Source: Allorhizobium undicola ORS 992 = ATCC 700741 (lineage in GTDB: Bacteria > Pseudomonadota > Alphaproteobacteria > Rhizobiales > Rhizobiaceae). Taken from it: a DNA stretch of 36,791 bases. The notes under the pieces were generated by a model, which did no database searches, was not told the origin of the DNA, and saw only the letters and a list, made by a program, of their open reading frames with translations. A program made the translations under genes and the position numbers. Shown piece after piece: positions 15,556-23,850 of this stretch. Within the stretch, counting starts at the first letter, position 1. Every line of letters starts with the position of its first letter. The stretch is taken from positions 1-36,791 of the forward strand of contig NZ_JHXQ01000028.1 in NCBI RefSeq assembly GCF_000621665.1. Direction: 5' to 3'.

Positions 15556-16998
15556 TCACCCCCAACCCACCACGCCCTTGATTTCAAGGAAGTCGTGAAT
15601 GGCCCAATCGGCATATTCACGGCCATTGCCGGATTGCTTGTAGCCGCCAAACGGCGCCATCACATCCCAGGCAGGAGCGTTGATGAACACGGACCCTGCC
15701 CGCAATTGCGGGGCAATGCGCCGCGCATGGTCGATATTGCCGCTGTGAATATAGGCGGCAAGCCCGTAAACCGTGTCATTGGCAATCGCCACGGCTTCCT
15801 CCTCGCTCTCATAGGAAAGGATGGACAGGACAGGACCGAAAATTTCCTCACGCGCAATGGTCATGTCATTGGTGACATGGCCGAAAATCGTGGGTCGCAC
15901 ATAATAGCCGCGCACCATCCCCTCCGGTCGTCCCGGCCCGCCCGTCACCAATGTGGCGCCTTCGGTCAATCCGGCGGCAATCAGCCGCTGGATCTTGTCG
16001 AACTGGGTCTGGCTGACGACTGGCCCCAATTGCGTGACTTCTTCGCGTGGGTCGCCGGTGATCATCGCCTCGGCTTCGGCTCTGGCATAGGCCAGTGCCT
16101 CGTCATGACGGGCTTTCGGCACCAGCATCCGGGTTGGCGCATCGCAGGATTGGCCTGAATTGGCAAAACAGGCCTGCACACCCTGGCGCACCGCGCTTTC
16201 CAGATCGGCATCCGGCAGAATGATATTGGGAGACTTGCCGCCCAGTTCCTGCGCCACGCGCTTTACCGTATCGGCAGCCGTTTTCGCCACGATGACCCCG
16301 GCCCGCGTGGATCCGGTAAACGAAACCATATCCACGCCCGGATGAGCGGCCATGACCTGCCCCACCTCCGGCCCGGTGCCATTCACCATGTTGTAGACCC
16401 CTTTCGGCACGCCTGCCGCATCCATGACCTCGGAAAACAGGATGGCGCTGATGGGGGCGATTTCCGATGGCTTCAACACGACGGTGCAGCCTGCCGCCAA
16501 GGCGGGGGCCACCTTGCAGACAATCTGGTTGAGCGGCCAGTTCCACGGCGTGATCAGCGCCGCCACACCGATCGGCTCCCGGCGGATCATCGTCTGGCCA
16601 CGCATCTCGCAGAAGGTGAAGTCCCTCAGCCCGGCAATCGTTGCCTCCAGATGCGCCTGCCCTGCCCAGGCCTGCGCCTCCCGCGCAAAGGTAACGGGAG
16701 CGCCCATTTCCCGGCTGACGGCCTCGGCTATATCCTCAAAACGGCGGTTATATTCTTCCAGAATACGCTCCAGAAGCGCCAGCCGCTCCTCTACCGACCA
16801 TTGTGAAAAGCTGCCAAAAGCCGCACGCGCGGCAAGCACGGCGCTATCCACATCCGCCTGCCCGCCAAGCGAAATGGCCGTGAAGGCCTGCTCCGTGGCG
16901 GGATCGATAACATCGAGACGCGCCGGGACGGCGGGGGCCACCCATGCCCCATCGATATAGAACTGCAAATGCCGGGGATTATCATTCAGCTGCTGCAT
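15556..16998 (-). CDS. NAD(P)-dependent aldehyde dehydrogenase
   Basis: A 480-residue member of the aldehyde dehydrogenase superfamily, oxidising an aldehyde to the acid with NAD(P)+. Key features are the cofactor region ITPWNWPLNQIVCKVAPALA, the general base Glu251 in QELGGKSPNI, the nucleophile Cys285 in NSGQSCDAPTRM, and the closing motif EEIFGPVLSI. FGGYKQSGNGREYADWAIHD near the C-terminus is typical of betaine/5-carboxy-type or aldA-like enzymes. GAGGAGACC precedes the ATG. It is a single gene with no obvious pathway partner beside it, so the substrate is open. Confidence 0.92.
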   Translation of the reverse strand: MQQLNDNPRHLQFYIDGAWVAPAVPARLDVIDPATEQAFTAISLGGQADVDSAVLAARAAFGSFSQWSVEERLALLERILEEYNRRFEDIAEAVSREMGAPVTFAREAQAWAGQAHLEATIAGLRDFTFCEMRGQTMIRREPIGVAALITPWNWPLNQIVCKVAPALAAGCTVVLKPSEIAPISAILFSEVMDAAGVPKGVYNMVNGTGPEVGQVMAAHPGVDMVSFTGSTRAGVIVAKTAADTVKRVAQELGGKSPNIILPDADLESAVRQGVQACFANSGQSCDAPTRMLVPKARHDEALAYARAEAEAMITGDPREEVTQLGPVVSQTQFDKIQRLIAAGLTEGATLVTGGPGRPEGMVRGYYVRPTIFGHVTNDMTIAREEIFGPVLSILSYESEEEAVAIANDTVYGLAAYIHSGNIDHARRIAPQLRAGSVFINAPAWDVMAPFGGYKQSGNGREYADWAIHDFLEIKGVVGWG

Positions 16999-17038
16999 GA
17001 CGGTCTCCTCTGTTGAAATAGAGGTTCAACCGTCACGG

Positions 17039-17084
17039 CCTGGAGCGCATCCGGTGAACACAGGTTCACCGGACGCGCTCCAGG
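17039..17084 (-). terminator. 20-bp hairpin between methyltransferase and ALDH genes
   Basis: 17039-17058 pairs with 17065-17084 around the loop CACAGG, with a single mismatch. The core TCCGGTGAA/TTCACCGGA is shared with 14795 and 35139. It lies downstream of the minus-strand methyltransferase gene and upstream of the aldehyde dehydrogenase gene, so it could separate the two transcripts. It also works as the second half of the AGAGCATTT module next to it. Confidence 0.55.
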
Positions 17085-17086
17085 CT

Positions 17087-17145
17087 TTTGTTTTTGCGCA
17101 TTTCCGGACGGAAAACCGAGACGACACTTTTTCTGGAAATGCTCT
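17087..17145 (-). repeat. AGAGCATTTCC palindromic repeat, reverse orientation
   Basis: On the minus strand it reads AGAGCATTTCCAGAAAAAGT and continues through GGTTTTCCGTCCGGAAATGC to GCAAAAACAAA. It is the same module as at 2727, again followed by a strong hairpin. Confidence 0.78.
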
Positions 17146-17175
17146 GGCAGTCAAGCGCCTGATCTTGCCAACCCT

Positions 17176-17952
17176 TCAGAAGGATTTCTGCGCAATGAAC
17201 CCGCACCAGGATTTGTCATCCCTTGTCTTGCCCATCCAAGGCCGCAGGATCCGCGCCCTGTTTCCAAGATAGGCGGCAACACTGTGCATCACGCCATCTT
17301 TGCCGGTGATGGTGAAATCATTGCCCTCCGCCCAGCAGAGATTCCACTGATGAAACCCGCACCAGTTTTCCTCTCTCGCCTCATTGGCAAAACCATGCAC
17401 GATCAGGAAGCCGCCGGGCTTCGTCACATGCAGCATCTCGTCCAGACCTTTCAGCGGGCTGGCCGTATGGTCAAGGGCATTGCGGATATGCGTGACATCG
17501 AATTCGTCGCGCCCGAAGGTCTGGCTCAGCTCTTCGATTGCGCATTCGACCGGCAGGACGAGATCCTTGTAGCCTTCGGGGTTCCACAAGGTGAGATAAT
17601 CGGACGCCAGCGGATCGGCGGCGTGCAGCTCCACCTTCTCGTCCACGAAACTGTGCGACAACATGCTGACGGGACCGGAGCCTATATCCAGCACCTTCGG
17701 GACACGGCCAAGCCGGTTTTCCGCCAGGGCATGGCATTTGATGAAGAGTTCGACATCCGCATTCATCTCCGGATTGGGGACGCGAACGCAGAAATTCTCG
17801 ATAAATCTCTCACTGGCGCAAAAGCCGCGCCAGAAGTCGATTTCATCATTGCGGCCCACTTCGCGGAGATCGACGGGCTCGACTTGCTCGATCGCGACAT
17901 CTTCTACTTTTGAAGGTGATAACCTTCGAATAATTTGTTTGACTATATTCAT
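17176..17952 (-). CDS. Class I SAM-dependent methyltransferase
   Basis: A 258-residue protein with a Rossmann-type methyltransferase core. Motif I VLDIGSGPVSMLS lies near residue 90, an acidic residue (HAADPLASDYL) follows strand 2, and DVTHIRNALDHTASPLKG plus VTKPGGFLIVHGF fit motifs III-V. The N-terminal 60 residues look like a family-specific cap. ATG 17952 was preferred over the adjacent GTG 17955 because GGGGA is then properly spaced. The acceptor is unknown. The first part of the gene is more AT-rich than its neighbours, a slight hint of later acquisition. Confidence 0.8.
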   Translation of the reverse strand: MNIVKQIIRRLSPSKVEDVAIEQVEPVDLREVGRNDEIDFWRGFCASERFIENFCVRVPNPEMNADVELFIKCHALAENRLGRVPKVLDIGSGPVSMLSHSFVDEKVELHAADPLASDYLTLWNPEGYKDLVLPVECAIEELSQTFGRDEFDVTHIRNALDHTASPLKGLDEMLHVTKPGGFLIVHGFANEAREENWCGFHQWNLCWAEGNDFTITGKDGVMHSVAAYLGNRARILRPWMGKTRDDKSWCGFIAQKSF

Positions 17953-18112
17953 CACATCCCCACGGATTGCGGGGTGCAGCTATCACAGCGCCTGAGTGTT
18001 TGAAAGCGCGAACCTCTCCGATCAAGCCACCGTGATTGGATCAGCCTGTTCGGCGCAAAGACGAGAAGGGAAAGAGCGCGCACGGCCTTCTGCGACCTTC
18101 TCCATAAGACGC

Positions 18113-18814
18113 TCAATCCTCCTGCGGAACCTGCGGCAATTGCCAGTCGATGGGAGAGCGCCCGTGACTTTCCAGATAGGCATTTGCCCTGGAAAAATGC
18201 CTGCACCCAAAAAAGCCGTTATGGGCCGAAAGCGGCGAGGGATGCGGCGCCTTCAGCACCAGATGACGGTGGGGATCGACAAAGCCTGCCTTTTTCTGGG
18301 CATAGGCGCCCCACAGCATGAACACCACATGCTCGCACCGATCCGCCACGCTATGGACAATGCGATCGGTGAAACTTTCCCAGCCCTGCCCCTGATGGGA
18401 ACCGGCGCGTCCCTCTTCCACCGTCAGCACGCTGTTGAGCAAAAGCACGCCCTGACGCGCCCAATGCTCCAGAAACCCATGGCCCACCGGCTCTATGCCA
18501 AGGTCACTCTTCAGCTCCTTGTAAATGTTTACCAGCGATGGCGGCACGCGCACGCCGGGGCGCACCGAAAAGCACAGGCCATGCGCCTGCCCCGCCCCGT
18601 GATAGGGGTCCTGACCGAGAATGACCACCCGCACCTTATCGACAGGCGTCAGATCGAGCGCCCGGAAATAATCAGACCCGCGCGGGAAGATATGCTTGCC
18701 CTCTTCCTTTTCCCTCAGCAAAAACTGCTTGAGATGCTGCATATAAGGCTTGGAGAATTCGGAGCCGATTTCCGCTTTCCAGCTCGCTTCCAGTCTGGGT
18801 TCGGTCTGGGGCAT
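18113..18814 (-). CDS. ung: Uracil-DNA glycosylase
   Basis: Ung removes uracil from DNA to start base-excision repair. The 233 residues show the family-1 signatures: the water-activating motif GQDPYHG with catalytic Asp69, [17 protein letters not shown] in the middle, and the DNA-intercalating loop [20 protein letters not shown] near the C-terminus. The length is typical. AAAGG precedes the ATG by eight bases. It stands alone, with no repair genes nearby. The 160 bp downstream to 17953 show no gene. Confidence 0.96.
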   Translation of the reverse strand: MPQTEPRLEASWKAEIGSEFSKPYMQHLKQFLLREKEEGKHIFPRGSDYFRALDLTPVDKVRVVILGQDPYHGAGQAHGLCFSVRPGVRVPPSLVNIYKELKSDLGIEPVGHGFLEHWARQGVLLLNSVLTVEEGRAGSHQGQGWESFTDRIVHSVADRCEHVVFMLWGAYAQKKAGFVDPHRHLVLKAPHPSPLSAHNGFFGCRHFSRANAYLESHGRSPIDWQLPQVPQED

Positions 18815-18885
18815 GGATCTGACCTTTCACTTCGTGGATTCCCGAGTGCAAGTTTGCGCAAAGCGCTCTAACCTTATCTTTTTGA

Positions 18886-18932
18886 AGCATAATCTTGTCG
18901 ATCCTCGTTTCACTCCGGTCGGATTATGCTCT
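18886..18932 (-). repeat. AGAGCATAATC inverted repeat at the aldolase stop
   Basis: AGCATAATC (18886-18894) pairs with GATTATGCT (18922-18930). On the minus strand the element begins TTAGAGCATAATCC, and its TAG is the stop codon of the aldolase gene. It may act as the aldolase terminator. Confidence 0.65.
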
Positions 18933-19731
18933 AATAGCTGCTTGCACCACCCTGAATGCCTTCTCCCCTGACCTCGGCCAGATGCTTTCTTGCCGCCGCG
19001 GCCAGCAATCCGGCATCGCTTTGGGTGGCGATGAAGCGGGCGCCCTTCTGCCGGGCAAGCTCTATCATGGCCGGATCGAGCGTCATGATGCCCACGGGCT
19101 TTTGCAGGGCGGCAAGCGTGGTGATGATCTTCTCGACGGCCTCGTAGACTTCCGGTGCATCCGCCTTGCCGGGAAAGCCGAGGTCGGCGGCAAGATCGGC
19201 GGGACCGATCAGCAGGGCATCCACGCCGGGCGTCATGGCAATGGCTTCCAGATTGTCCATGGCCAGACGGCTTTCGATCTGGACGATCAGGCAGGTCTGG
19301 TCATTGGCCGTGGCGACATAATCGCCGATCCTGCCGAAATCGGAAGCGCGGGCAAGCCCGGCTCCCATGCCGCGAATGCCTTGCGGCGGATAACGGCAGG
19401 CGCGGGCAGCGGCCAGCGCCTGTTCGGGCGTATCCACCATGGGAATGAGCAGGCTTTGCGCCCCGATGTCCAGCGCCTGCTTGATCAGCCATGCCTCGTT
19501 GACCGGCAGCCGCACGATGCGATGGGCCGGCTGATGCGCCGTTGCCGCAAGCTGGGCGGCAATCAGCGGAATATCGTTTGGACCGTGTTCGCCATCGATG
19601 AGGATCCAGTCGAAACCGGCACCGGCGCAAAGCTCCGCCACATGCGGACTGGCCAGCGCCACCCACAGGCCCTGGAGCACTGGACCGGGCATGGCCAGCA
19701 TTTGCTTGAAGCGATTGACGGGAACAGGCAT
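18931..19731 (-). CDS. HpcH/HpaI-family aldolase
   Basis: A 266-residue class II (metal-dependent) aldolase of the HpaI/GarL type, which cleaves or forms 2-keto-3-deoxy acids into pyruvate and an aldehyde. A TIM barrel is expected. Visible active-site elements are FDWILIDGEHGPND (Glu48/His49), VRLP, the metal ligands Glu153 in QIESRLAMDNL and Asp179 in LLIGPADLAADLG. The ATG was chosen at 19731 because GGAG precedes it and the family starts near here. The gene diverges from a SorC-type regulator 158 bp away, suggesting control by it and a role in sugar-acid metabolism. Its stop TAG is the edge of a palindromic repeat. Confidence 0.87.
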   Translation of the reverse strand: MPVPVNRFKQMLAMPGPVLQGLWVALASPHVAELCAGAGFDWILIDGEHGPNDIPLIAAQLAATAHQPAHRIVRLPVNEAWLIKQALDIGAQSLLIPMVDTPEQALAAARACRYPPQGIRGMGAGLARASDFGRIGDYVATANDQTCLIVQIESRLAMDNLEAIAMTPGVDALLIGPADLAADLGFPGKADAPEVYEAVEKIITTLAALQKPVGIMTLDPAMIELARQKGARFIATQSDAGLLAAAARKHLAEVRGEGIQGGASSY

Positions 19732-19840
19732 GAACACTCCATTTTCCGGGCGTGCAGGTGATCTTGCCAACCGCACCCTGTGACCTTGCGCCTTGATAGC
19801 CCGACGGACCACGATGGAAAAGCGATAATGCGGCGATGGA

Positions 19841-19869
19841 TTGACAGCTTCGCGCCGAAAGGCATAGCT
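19841..19869 (+). promoter_or_regulatory. Candidate promoter of the SorC-family gene
   Basis: A perfect TTGACA (19841-19846) is followed after 16-17 bp by CATAGC/ATAGCT, a poor -10. The start codon is at 19890. Only the -35 is convincing. Confidence 0.38.
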
Positions 19870-19889
19870 CATCGGGGAAAGAGGGACCA

Positions 19890-20846
19890 ATGGCGCGAAA
19901 GACTGTTTCCGATTCAAGGCTTGACGATGCAGCCCGCGCGGGCTGGCTTTATTATGTCGCCGGACGCACCCAGGACGAGATTGCCGCGGCCATGAACATT
20001 TCCCGCCAGAGCGCCCAGCGGCTGGTGTCGCTGGCCGTGGCGGAAAAGCTGGTCAAGGTGCGCATCGATCATCCCATTGCCGTCTGCCTGGAACTGGCGG
20101 AGGCGGTAAAAACGAAATTTCGCCTGAAACAGGTGGAGATCGTGCCCACCGATCCCGGTTCGGAGGCCACCACCACCGGCATTGCGCAGGCAGGCGCTGG
20201 CGAACTTGAACAATGGCTGAAAAAGCCGGAGCCGCTGACCATCGCCATGGGAACGGGGCGCACGCTGCGCGCCGTCATCGACCAGCTCTCGCCCATGGAC
20301 TGCCCGCAACACCGGATCGTATCGCTGACCGGCAATATCAGCCCGGATGGATCGGCGGCCTATTTCAACGTTATCTTTTCCATGGCCGATGCGGTGAAAG
20401 CACCGCATTTTCCCATGCCGCTGCCGGTCATCGTCTCTTCGCGCCAGGAGCGTGACCTGATGCGCAGCCAGCCGCTGGTGGCCCCGACGATCGAGCTGGG
20501 GCGCAGGGCCGATGTGGCCTTTGTCGGCATCGGAGAAATGGCCATGGGCGCGCCGCTCATGCAGGACGGTTTTCTCAAGGCGCCGGAAATGGACGAGTTG
20601 CTGAAGGCGGGCGCAACGGGCGAAATCTGCGGCTGGGTCTTCGATGCAAAGGGACGCCTGCTGGATCACCCCGTCAACGAGCGGGTGGCCAGCATTGAAA
20701 TCCCCTCCCGAGCGCATTGCACCGTGATCGGCATGGCGCGCGGACGGCGCAAACATGCCGCCATCCGGGCCGCATTGGCGGGTGCCCACATCAATGCGCT
20801 GATAACCGATGAGGCAGCGGCGCATTTTCTGTTGAATGATGAATAG
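19890..20846 (+). CDS. SorC/DeoR-family sugar-binding transcriptional regulator
   Basis: A 318-residue regulator. The N-terminal helix-turn-helix is at about residues 20-55 (YYVAGRTQDEIAAAMNISRQ, then SAQRLVSLAVAEKL). It is joined to a SorC effector domain (residues 60-315) that binds phosphorylated or free sugars and polyols, with the conserved AMGTGRTLRAVIDQL and FVGIGEMAMGAPLM segments. GGGGAAAGAGGG supports the ATG. The position, divergent from the aldolase and 3 kb before the polyol operon on the same strand, makes it the likely controller of polyol use (SmoC-like). The molybdopterin oxidoreductase gene lies in between. Confidence 0.9.
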   Translation: MARKTVSDSRLDDAARAGWLYYVAGRTQDEIAAAMNISRQSAQRLVSLAVAEKLVKVRIDHPIAVCLELAEAVKTKFRLKQVEIVPTDPGSEATTTGIAQAGAGELEQWLKKPEPLTIAMGTGRTLRAVIDQLSPMDCPQHRIVSLTGNISPDGSAAYFNVIFSMADAVKAPHFPMPLPVIVSSRQERDLMRSQPLVAPTIELGRRADVAFVGIGEMAMGAPLMQDGFLKAPEMDELLKAGATGEICGWVFDAKGRLLDHPVNERVASIEIPSRAHCTVIGMARGRRKHAAIRAALAGAHINALITDEAAAHFLLNDE

Positions 20847-21007
20847 TTTATTGCAATGCCACATTCTAGCAAACAATTGATTATATTACATTTCTGTTCA
20901 AGGCACGACGATTTCGCCCTCAGGGCCGGGCATCGATAGAGATTTCCTATCAAGCCATTGCGTTTCCACGGTTGATTTTTGTCAGATTCGCGTAAAAAAC
21001 AGCGGCC

Positions 21008-23305
21008 ATGACAACAGAATTCATTGGCAAGAAATCTGCCGCGGCCGGTGGCTGGGGTGCGTTGAAAAGCTGCGGCAAGCGGCTTCTGGAAAGCGGTGCG
21101 CCTCTTTCGGGGGCGCGCACATTGTTGAAGGCCAATCAGCCGGATGGCTTCGATTGCCCCGGCTGCGCCTGGGGCGATCCGGAACATGGCTCCTCCTTCG
21201 AATTCTGCGAAAACGGCGTGAAGGCCGTTTCGTGGGAGGCGACGGAAAAACGCGCCACGCCCGCCTTTTTTGCGGCGCACACCGTTTCCGAGCTGAAGCA
21301 GCTTTCCGATTACGAATTGGAATTGAACGGCCGCCTCACCCACCCCCTGCGCTATGACCGGGCAAGCGACCGCTACCTGCCCGTAAGCTGGGAAGAGGCT
21401 TTCGCCGACATCGGCGCCATTCTGAAAGACCTCGACAACCCCGACCGCGCCGAGTTCTACACCTCCGGCCGCGCCAGCAATGAGGCCGCCTATCTCTACC
21501 AGTTGTTCGTGCGCCTTTACGGCACCAATAATTTCCCTGATTGCTCCAACATGTGCCATGAGGCCAGCGGCGTTGCGCTGCGTCAGGCCATTGGCGTGGG
21601 CAAGGGCACGGTGCTTCTGGAGGATTTCGAAAAGGCGGATGCGATTTTCGTGATCGGCCAGAACCCCGGCACCAACCATCCGCGCATGTTGGGCGATTTG
21701 CGCCGCGCCTCGCTGCGCGGGGCGGAGATCGTCGTGTTCAATCCCGTTCGGGAAAAGGGGCTTGAGCGCTTTTCCGATCCGCAGGACAAGCTGGAAATGC
21801 TGCAAGGCGGCTCCACCGCCATTGCCAGCCGCTATTTCCAGCCGCGCCTTGGCGGCGACATGGCCGCCGTGCGCGGCATGAGCAAGGCGGTTTTCGCCGC
21901 TGACGATGCAGCCCTTGCCGCAGGCCTTCCTTCGCTTCTGGACCGCGCCTTCCTCACCGAACATTGCGCCGATTTCGACGCCTACCGCGCCGCCGTCGAT
22001 GCCACGGGCTGGGACGAGATCGAGGATCAATCCGGCCTGACAAGGGCTGAGATCGAAGAAGCGGCCAACGTTTACCTCAAGGCCGAGCGGGTCATCTGCA
22101 CCTGGGCCATGGGCGTTACCCAGCACATCCATTCGGTGGCGACCATTCGCGAAATTGCCAGTTTCATGCTGCTGCGCGGCAATGTCGGCAAGCCGGGAGC
22201 GGGCCTTTGCCCGGTGCGCGGCCATTCCAACGTGCAGGGCGACCGCACGGTGGGCATCAACGAAAAGCCGCCAGCGGCCTTTCTCGATGCGCTGGAAAAG
22301 CATTTCGGCGTGCCCATGCCGCGTGAAAACGGCCACAACGTGCTTGCCGCCATCGGCGCCATGCTGGATGGCACCGCCCAGGCTTTCATTGCGCTTGGCG
22401 GCAATTTCGCCCGCGCCACACCCGATAGCGCGCTGGTGGCCGAGGCCATGGGCCGGATGAAGCTGACGGTGAACATTGCCACCAAGCCCAACCATTCACA
22501 TCTCATGCCCGGCGAGGTATCCTTTATCCTGCCCTGCCTTGGCCGCACGGAGATGGATGTCAATTCCCGCGGTCAGTCGCAACTGATCAGCGTGGAGGAT
22601 TCCATGAGCATGGTGCATGGCTCGGCGGGCATCAACCGGCCCGCCTCGCCGCATCTGAAGTCGGAAGTGGCGATCCTTGCCGGTATTGCCGAGGCAACCC
22701 TTGGCAACGGCACCGTCAACTGGCGCGAGCTGGCCGAGGATTACGACCTGATCCGCAATCATATCGAAGCGACCATTCCCGGCTTTGCCGATTTCAACAC
22801 CCGGCTGCGCAAGCCGCGTGGTTTTCACCTGCGCAACAGCGCGGCGCATCGTGAATGGAATACGCCAGCGGCAAAGGCCAGCTTCTATACCGGCAGCCTG
22901 CCGGCGGAGACCGTGCATCAGCGCGCCACCAGAGGCGAAAACCGCTTCGCCCTGCAAACCTTCCGCTCGCACGATCAGTATAACACCACCGTCTATGGTC
23001 TCGACGACCGCTATCGCGGCGTCTATGGCGAACGGCAGGTGATTTTCATCCACCCGGAAGATTTGAAGGCATTGAATGCCAAGGCGGGCGACCGCGTGGA
23101 TGTGGTCAGCGAATTCGAGGATGGCGTGGAGCGCGTGGCAAAAAGCTTCCGCTTCGTTCCCTACGACATTCCGCGCGGCTCGATTGCCGGTTACTATCCG
23201 GAGCTGAACGTGCTGGTGCCGCTCGGCAGTGCCGGGCTGGAAAGCCACACCCCCACCTCCAAATCCATCATGGTGACATTCCGCAACCGGCAGCAGGCGG
23301 CGTGA
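21008..23305 (+). CDS. YdeP/FdhF-type molybdopterin oxidoreductase
   Basis: A 765-residue relative of formate dehydrogenase alpha subunits, of the YdeP-like group. The N-terminus has GFDCPGCAWGDPEHGS instead of the spaced four-cysteine iron-sulfur motif of canonical formate dehydrogenases. It continues with molybdopterin-binding segments: SNMCHEASGVALRQAIGVGK, AIFVIGQNPGTNHPRMLGDL, and a C-terminal dinucleotide-binding domain (about 630-760). No twin-arginine signal is visible, so it should be cytoplasmic. Cys183 in NMCHEA is where a metal-ligand residue is expected in this group. The reaction is unknown; YdeP has been linked to acid resistance in enterics. It overlaps the next gene by GTGA. 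The 161 bp upstream hold a GATAG-N7-CTATC palindrome (20935-20951). Confidence 0.88.
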   Translation: MTTEFIGKKSAAAGGWGALKSCGKRLLESGAPLSGARTLLKANQPDGFDCPGCAWGDPEHGSSFEFCENGVKAVSWEATEKRATPAFFAAHTVSELKQLSDYELELNGRLTHPLRYDRASDRYLPVSWEEAFADIGAILKDLDNPDRAEFYTSGRASNEAAYLYQLFVRLYGTNNFPDCSNMCHEASGVALRQAIGVGKGTVLLEDFEKADAIFVIGQNPGTNHPRMLGDLRRASLRGAEIVVFNPVREKGLERFSDPQDKLEMLQGGSTAIASRYFQPRLGGDMAAVRGMSKAVFAADDAALAAGLPSLLDRAFLTEHCADFDAYRAAVDATGWDEIEDQSGLTRAEIEEAANVYLKAERVICTWAMGVTQHIHSVATIREIASFMLLRGNVGKPGAGLCPVRGHSNVQGDRTVGINEKPPAAFLDALEKHFGVPMPRENGHNVLAAIGAMLDGTAQAFIALGGNFARATPDSALVAEAMGRMKLTVNIATKPNHSHLMPGEVSFILPCLGRTEMDVNSRGQSQLISVEDSMSMVHGSAGINRPASPHLKSEVAILAGIAEATLGNGTVNWRELAEDYDLIRNHIEATIPGFADFNTRLRKPRGFHLRNSAAHREWNTPAAKASFYTGSLPAETVHQRATRGENRFALQTFRSHDQYNTTVYGLDDRYRGVYGERQVIFIHPEDLKALNAKAGDRVDVVSEFEDGVERVAKSFRFVPYDIPRGSIAGYYPELNVLVPLGSAGLESHTPTSKSIMVTFRNRQQAA

Positions 23306-23571
23306 GCAACACGCCCGCCAGTGCGGAGGAATTCATGGCTCTGGTCGGGCGCATCGCGGCAAGCGACGCCCGGCTTTCCGGCTTGCAGGCCGGCCTGCTG
23401 GCTGCGGCATCGCTCGATATTGCCCATGACAGCCGCAGCTTTTCCCGCCTGCTCGGCGTGGAACATGCCCTGGTGATCCGGGAACTGACCGGATTGGAAG
23501 ATCTTGGCCTGATCGAAATCACCCACAGGCAGGCGCGCACCTTGCGCAGCCATTTCCGGCTTGCGTCATAG
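23302..23571 (+). CDS. Small winged-helix-like protein coupled to the oxidoreductase
   Basis: An 89-residue protein starting with GTG in a GTGA overlap with the oxidoreductase stop, so it is probably translated together with it. Residues 45-85 (SFSRLLGVEHALVIRELTGL, then EDLGLIEITHRQARTL) look like the recognition and wing part of a small MarR-like helix-turn-helix. That would make it a DNA-binding or accessory protein. I do not recognise a named family. The genetic linkage suggests a role in assembly or regulation of the oxidoreductase. Confidence 0.72.
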   Translation: MSNTPASAEEFMALVGRIAASDARLSGLQAGLLAAASLDIAHDSRSFSRLLGVEHALVIRELTGLEDLGLIEITHRQARTLRSHFRLAS

Positions 23572-23666
23572 ACAAGCCTTAAAACTTTTTCCTGAAATGC
23601 AGCGTTCCAATCCAGCAAATCCCTCGGATTTGGGGGGACTTTGCGCAGCGCAGCAACGAATCTGCG

Positions 23667-23695
23667 TTGACAAACGCGGCACTATGCTGAGTAAT
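23667..23695 (+). promoter_or_regulatory. Candidate promoter of the polyol operon
   Basis: A perfect TTGACA (23667-23672) has AGTAAT 17 bp later (23690-23695). TTGCCCAAGAGCAA just downstream is a small palindrome that could be an operator. An 8-bp inverted repeat (CATTCCGG/CCGGAATG, 23792-23827) lies in the leader before the smoE ribosome-binding site. The 279-bp gap shows no gene. Confidence 0.4.
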
Positions 23696-23850
23696 TGCCC
23701 AAGAGCAAAGCGAATGCTCAGTTTGTGGTTTATCCATCAGGCTTTGAACCGGCCGCCGATGAGGATCGGCAGCCGACGGTTATCCAAACCGCATTCCGGG
23801 CTGGGGGAGTTGGCCTTTTCCGGAATGAGCAATCTTCTGGGAGGAAGATA

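Noticed and set aside
20666..22495. A 609-codon open frame antisense to the SorC gene and the molybdopterin oxidoreductase
   Set aside because: The two sense-strand genes show clear family motifs across the whole stretch. The antisense frame is His/Gly/Ala-rich with no recognisable domain, as expected from GC-rich codon bias.
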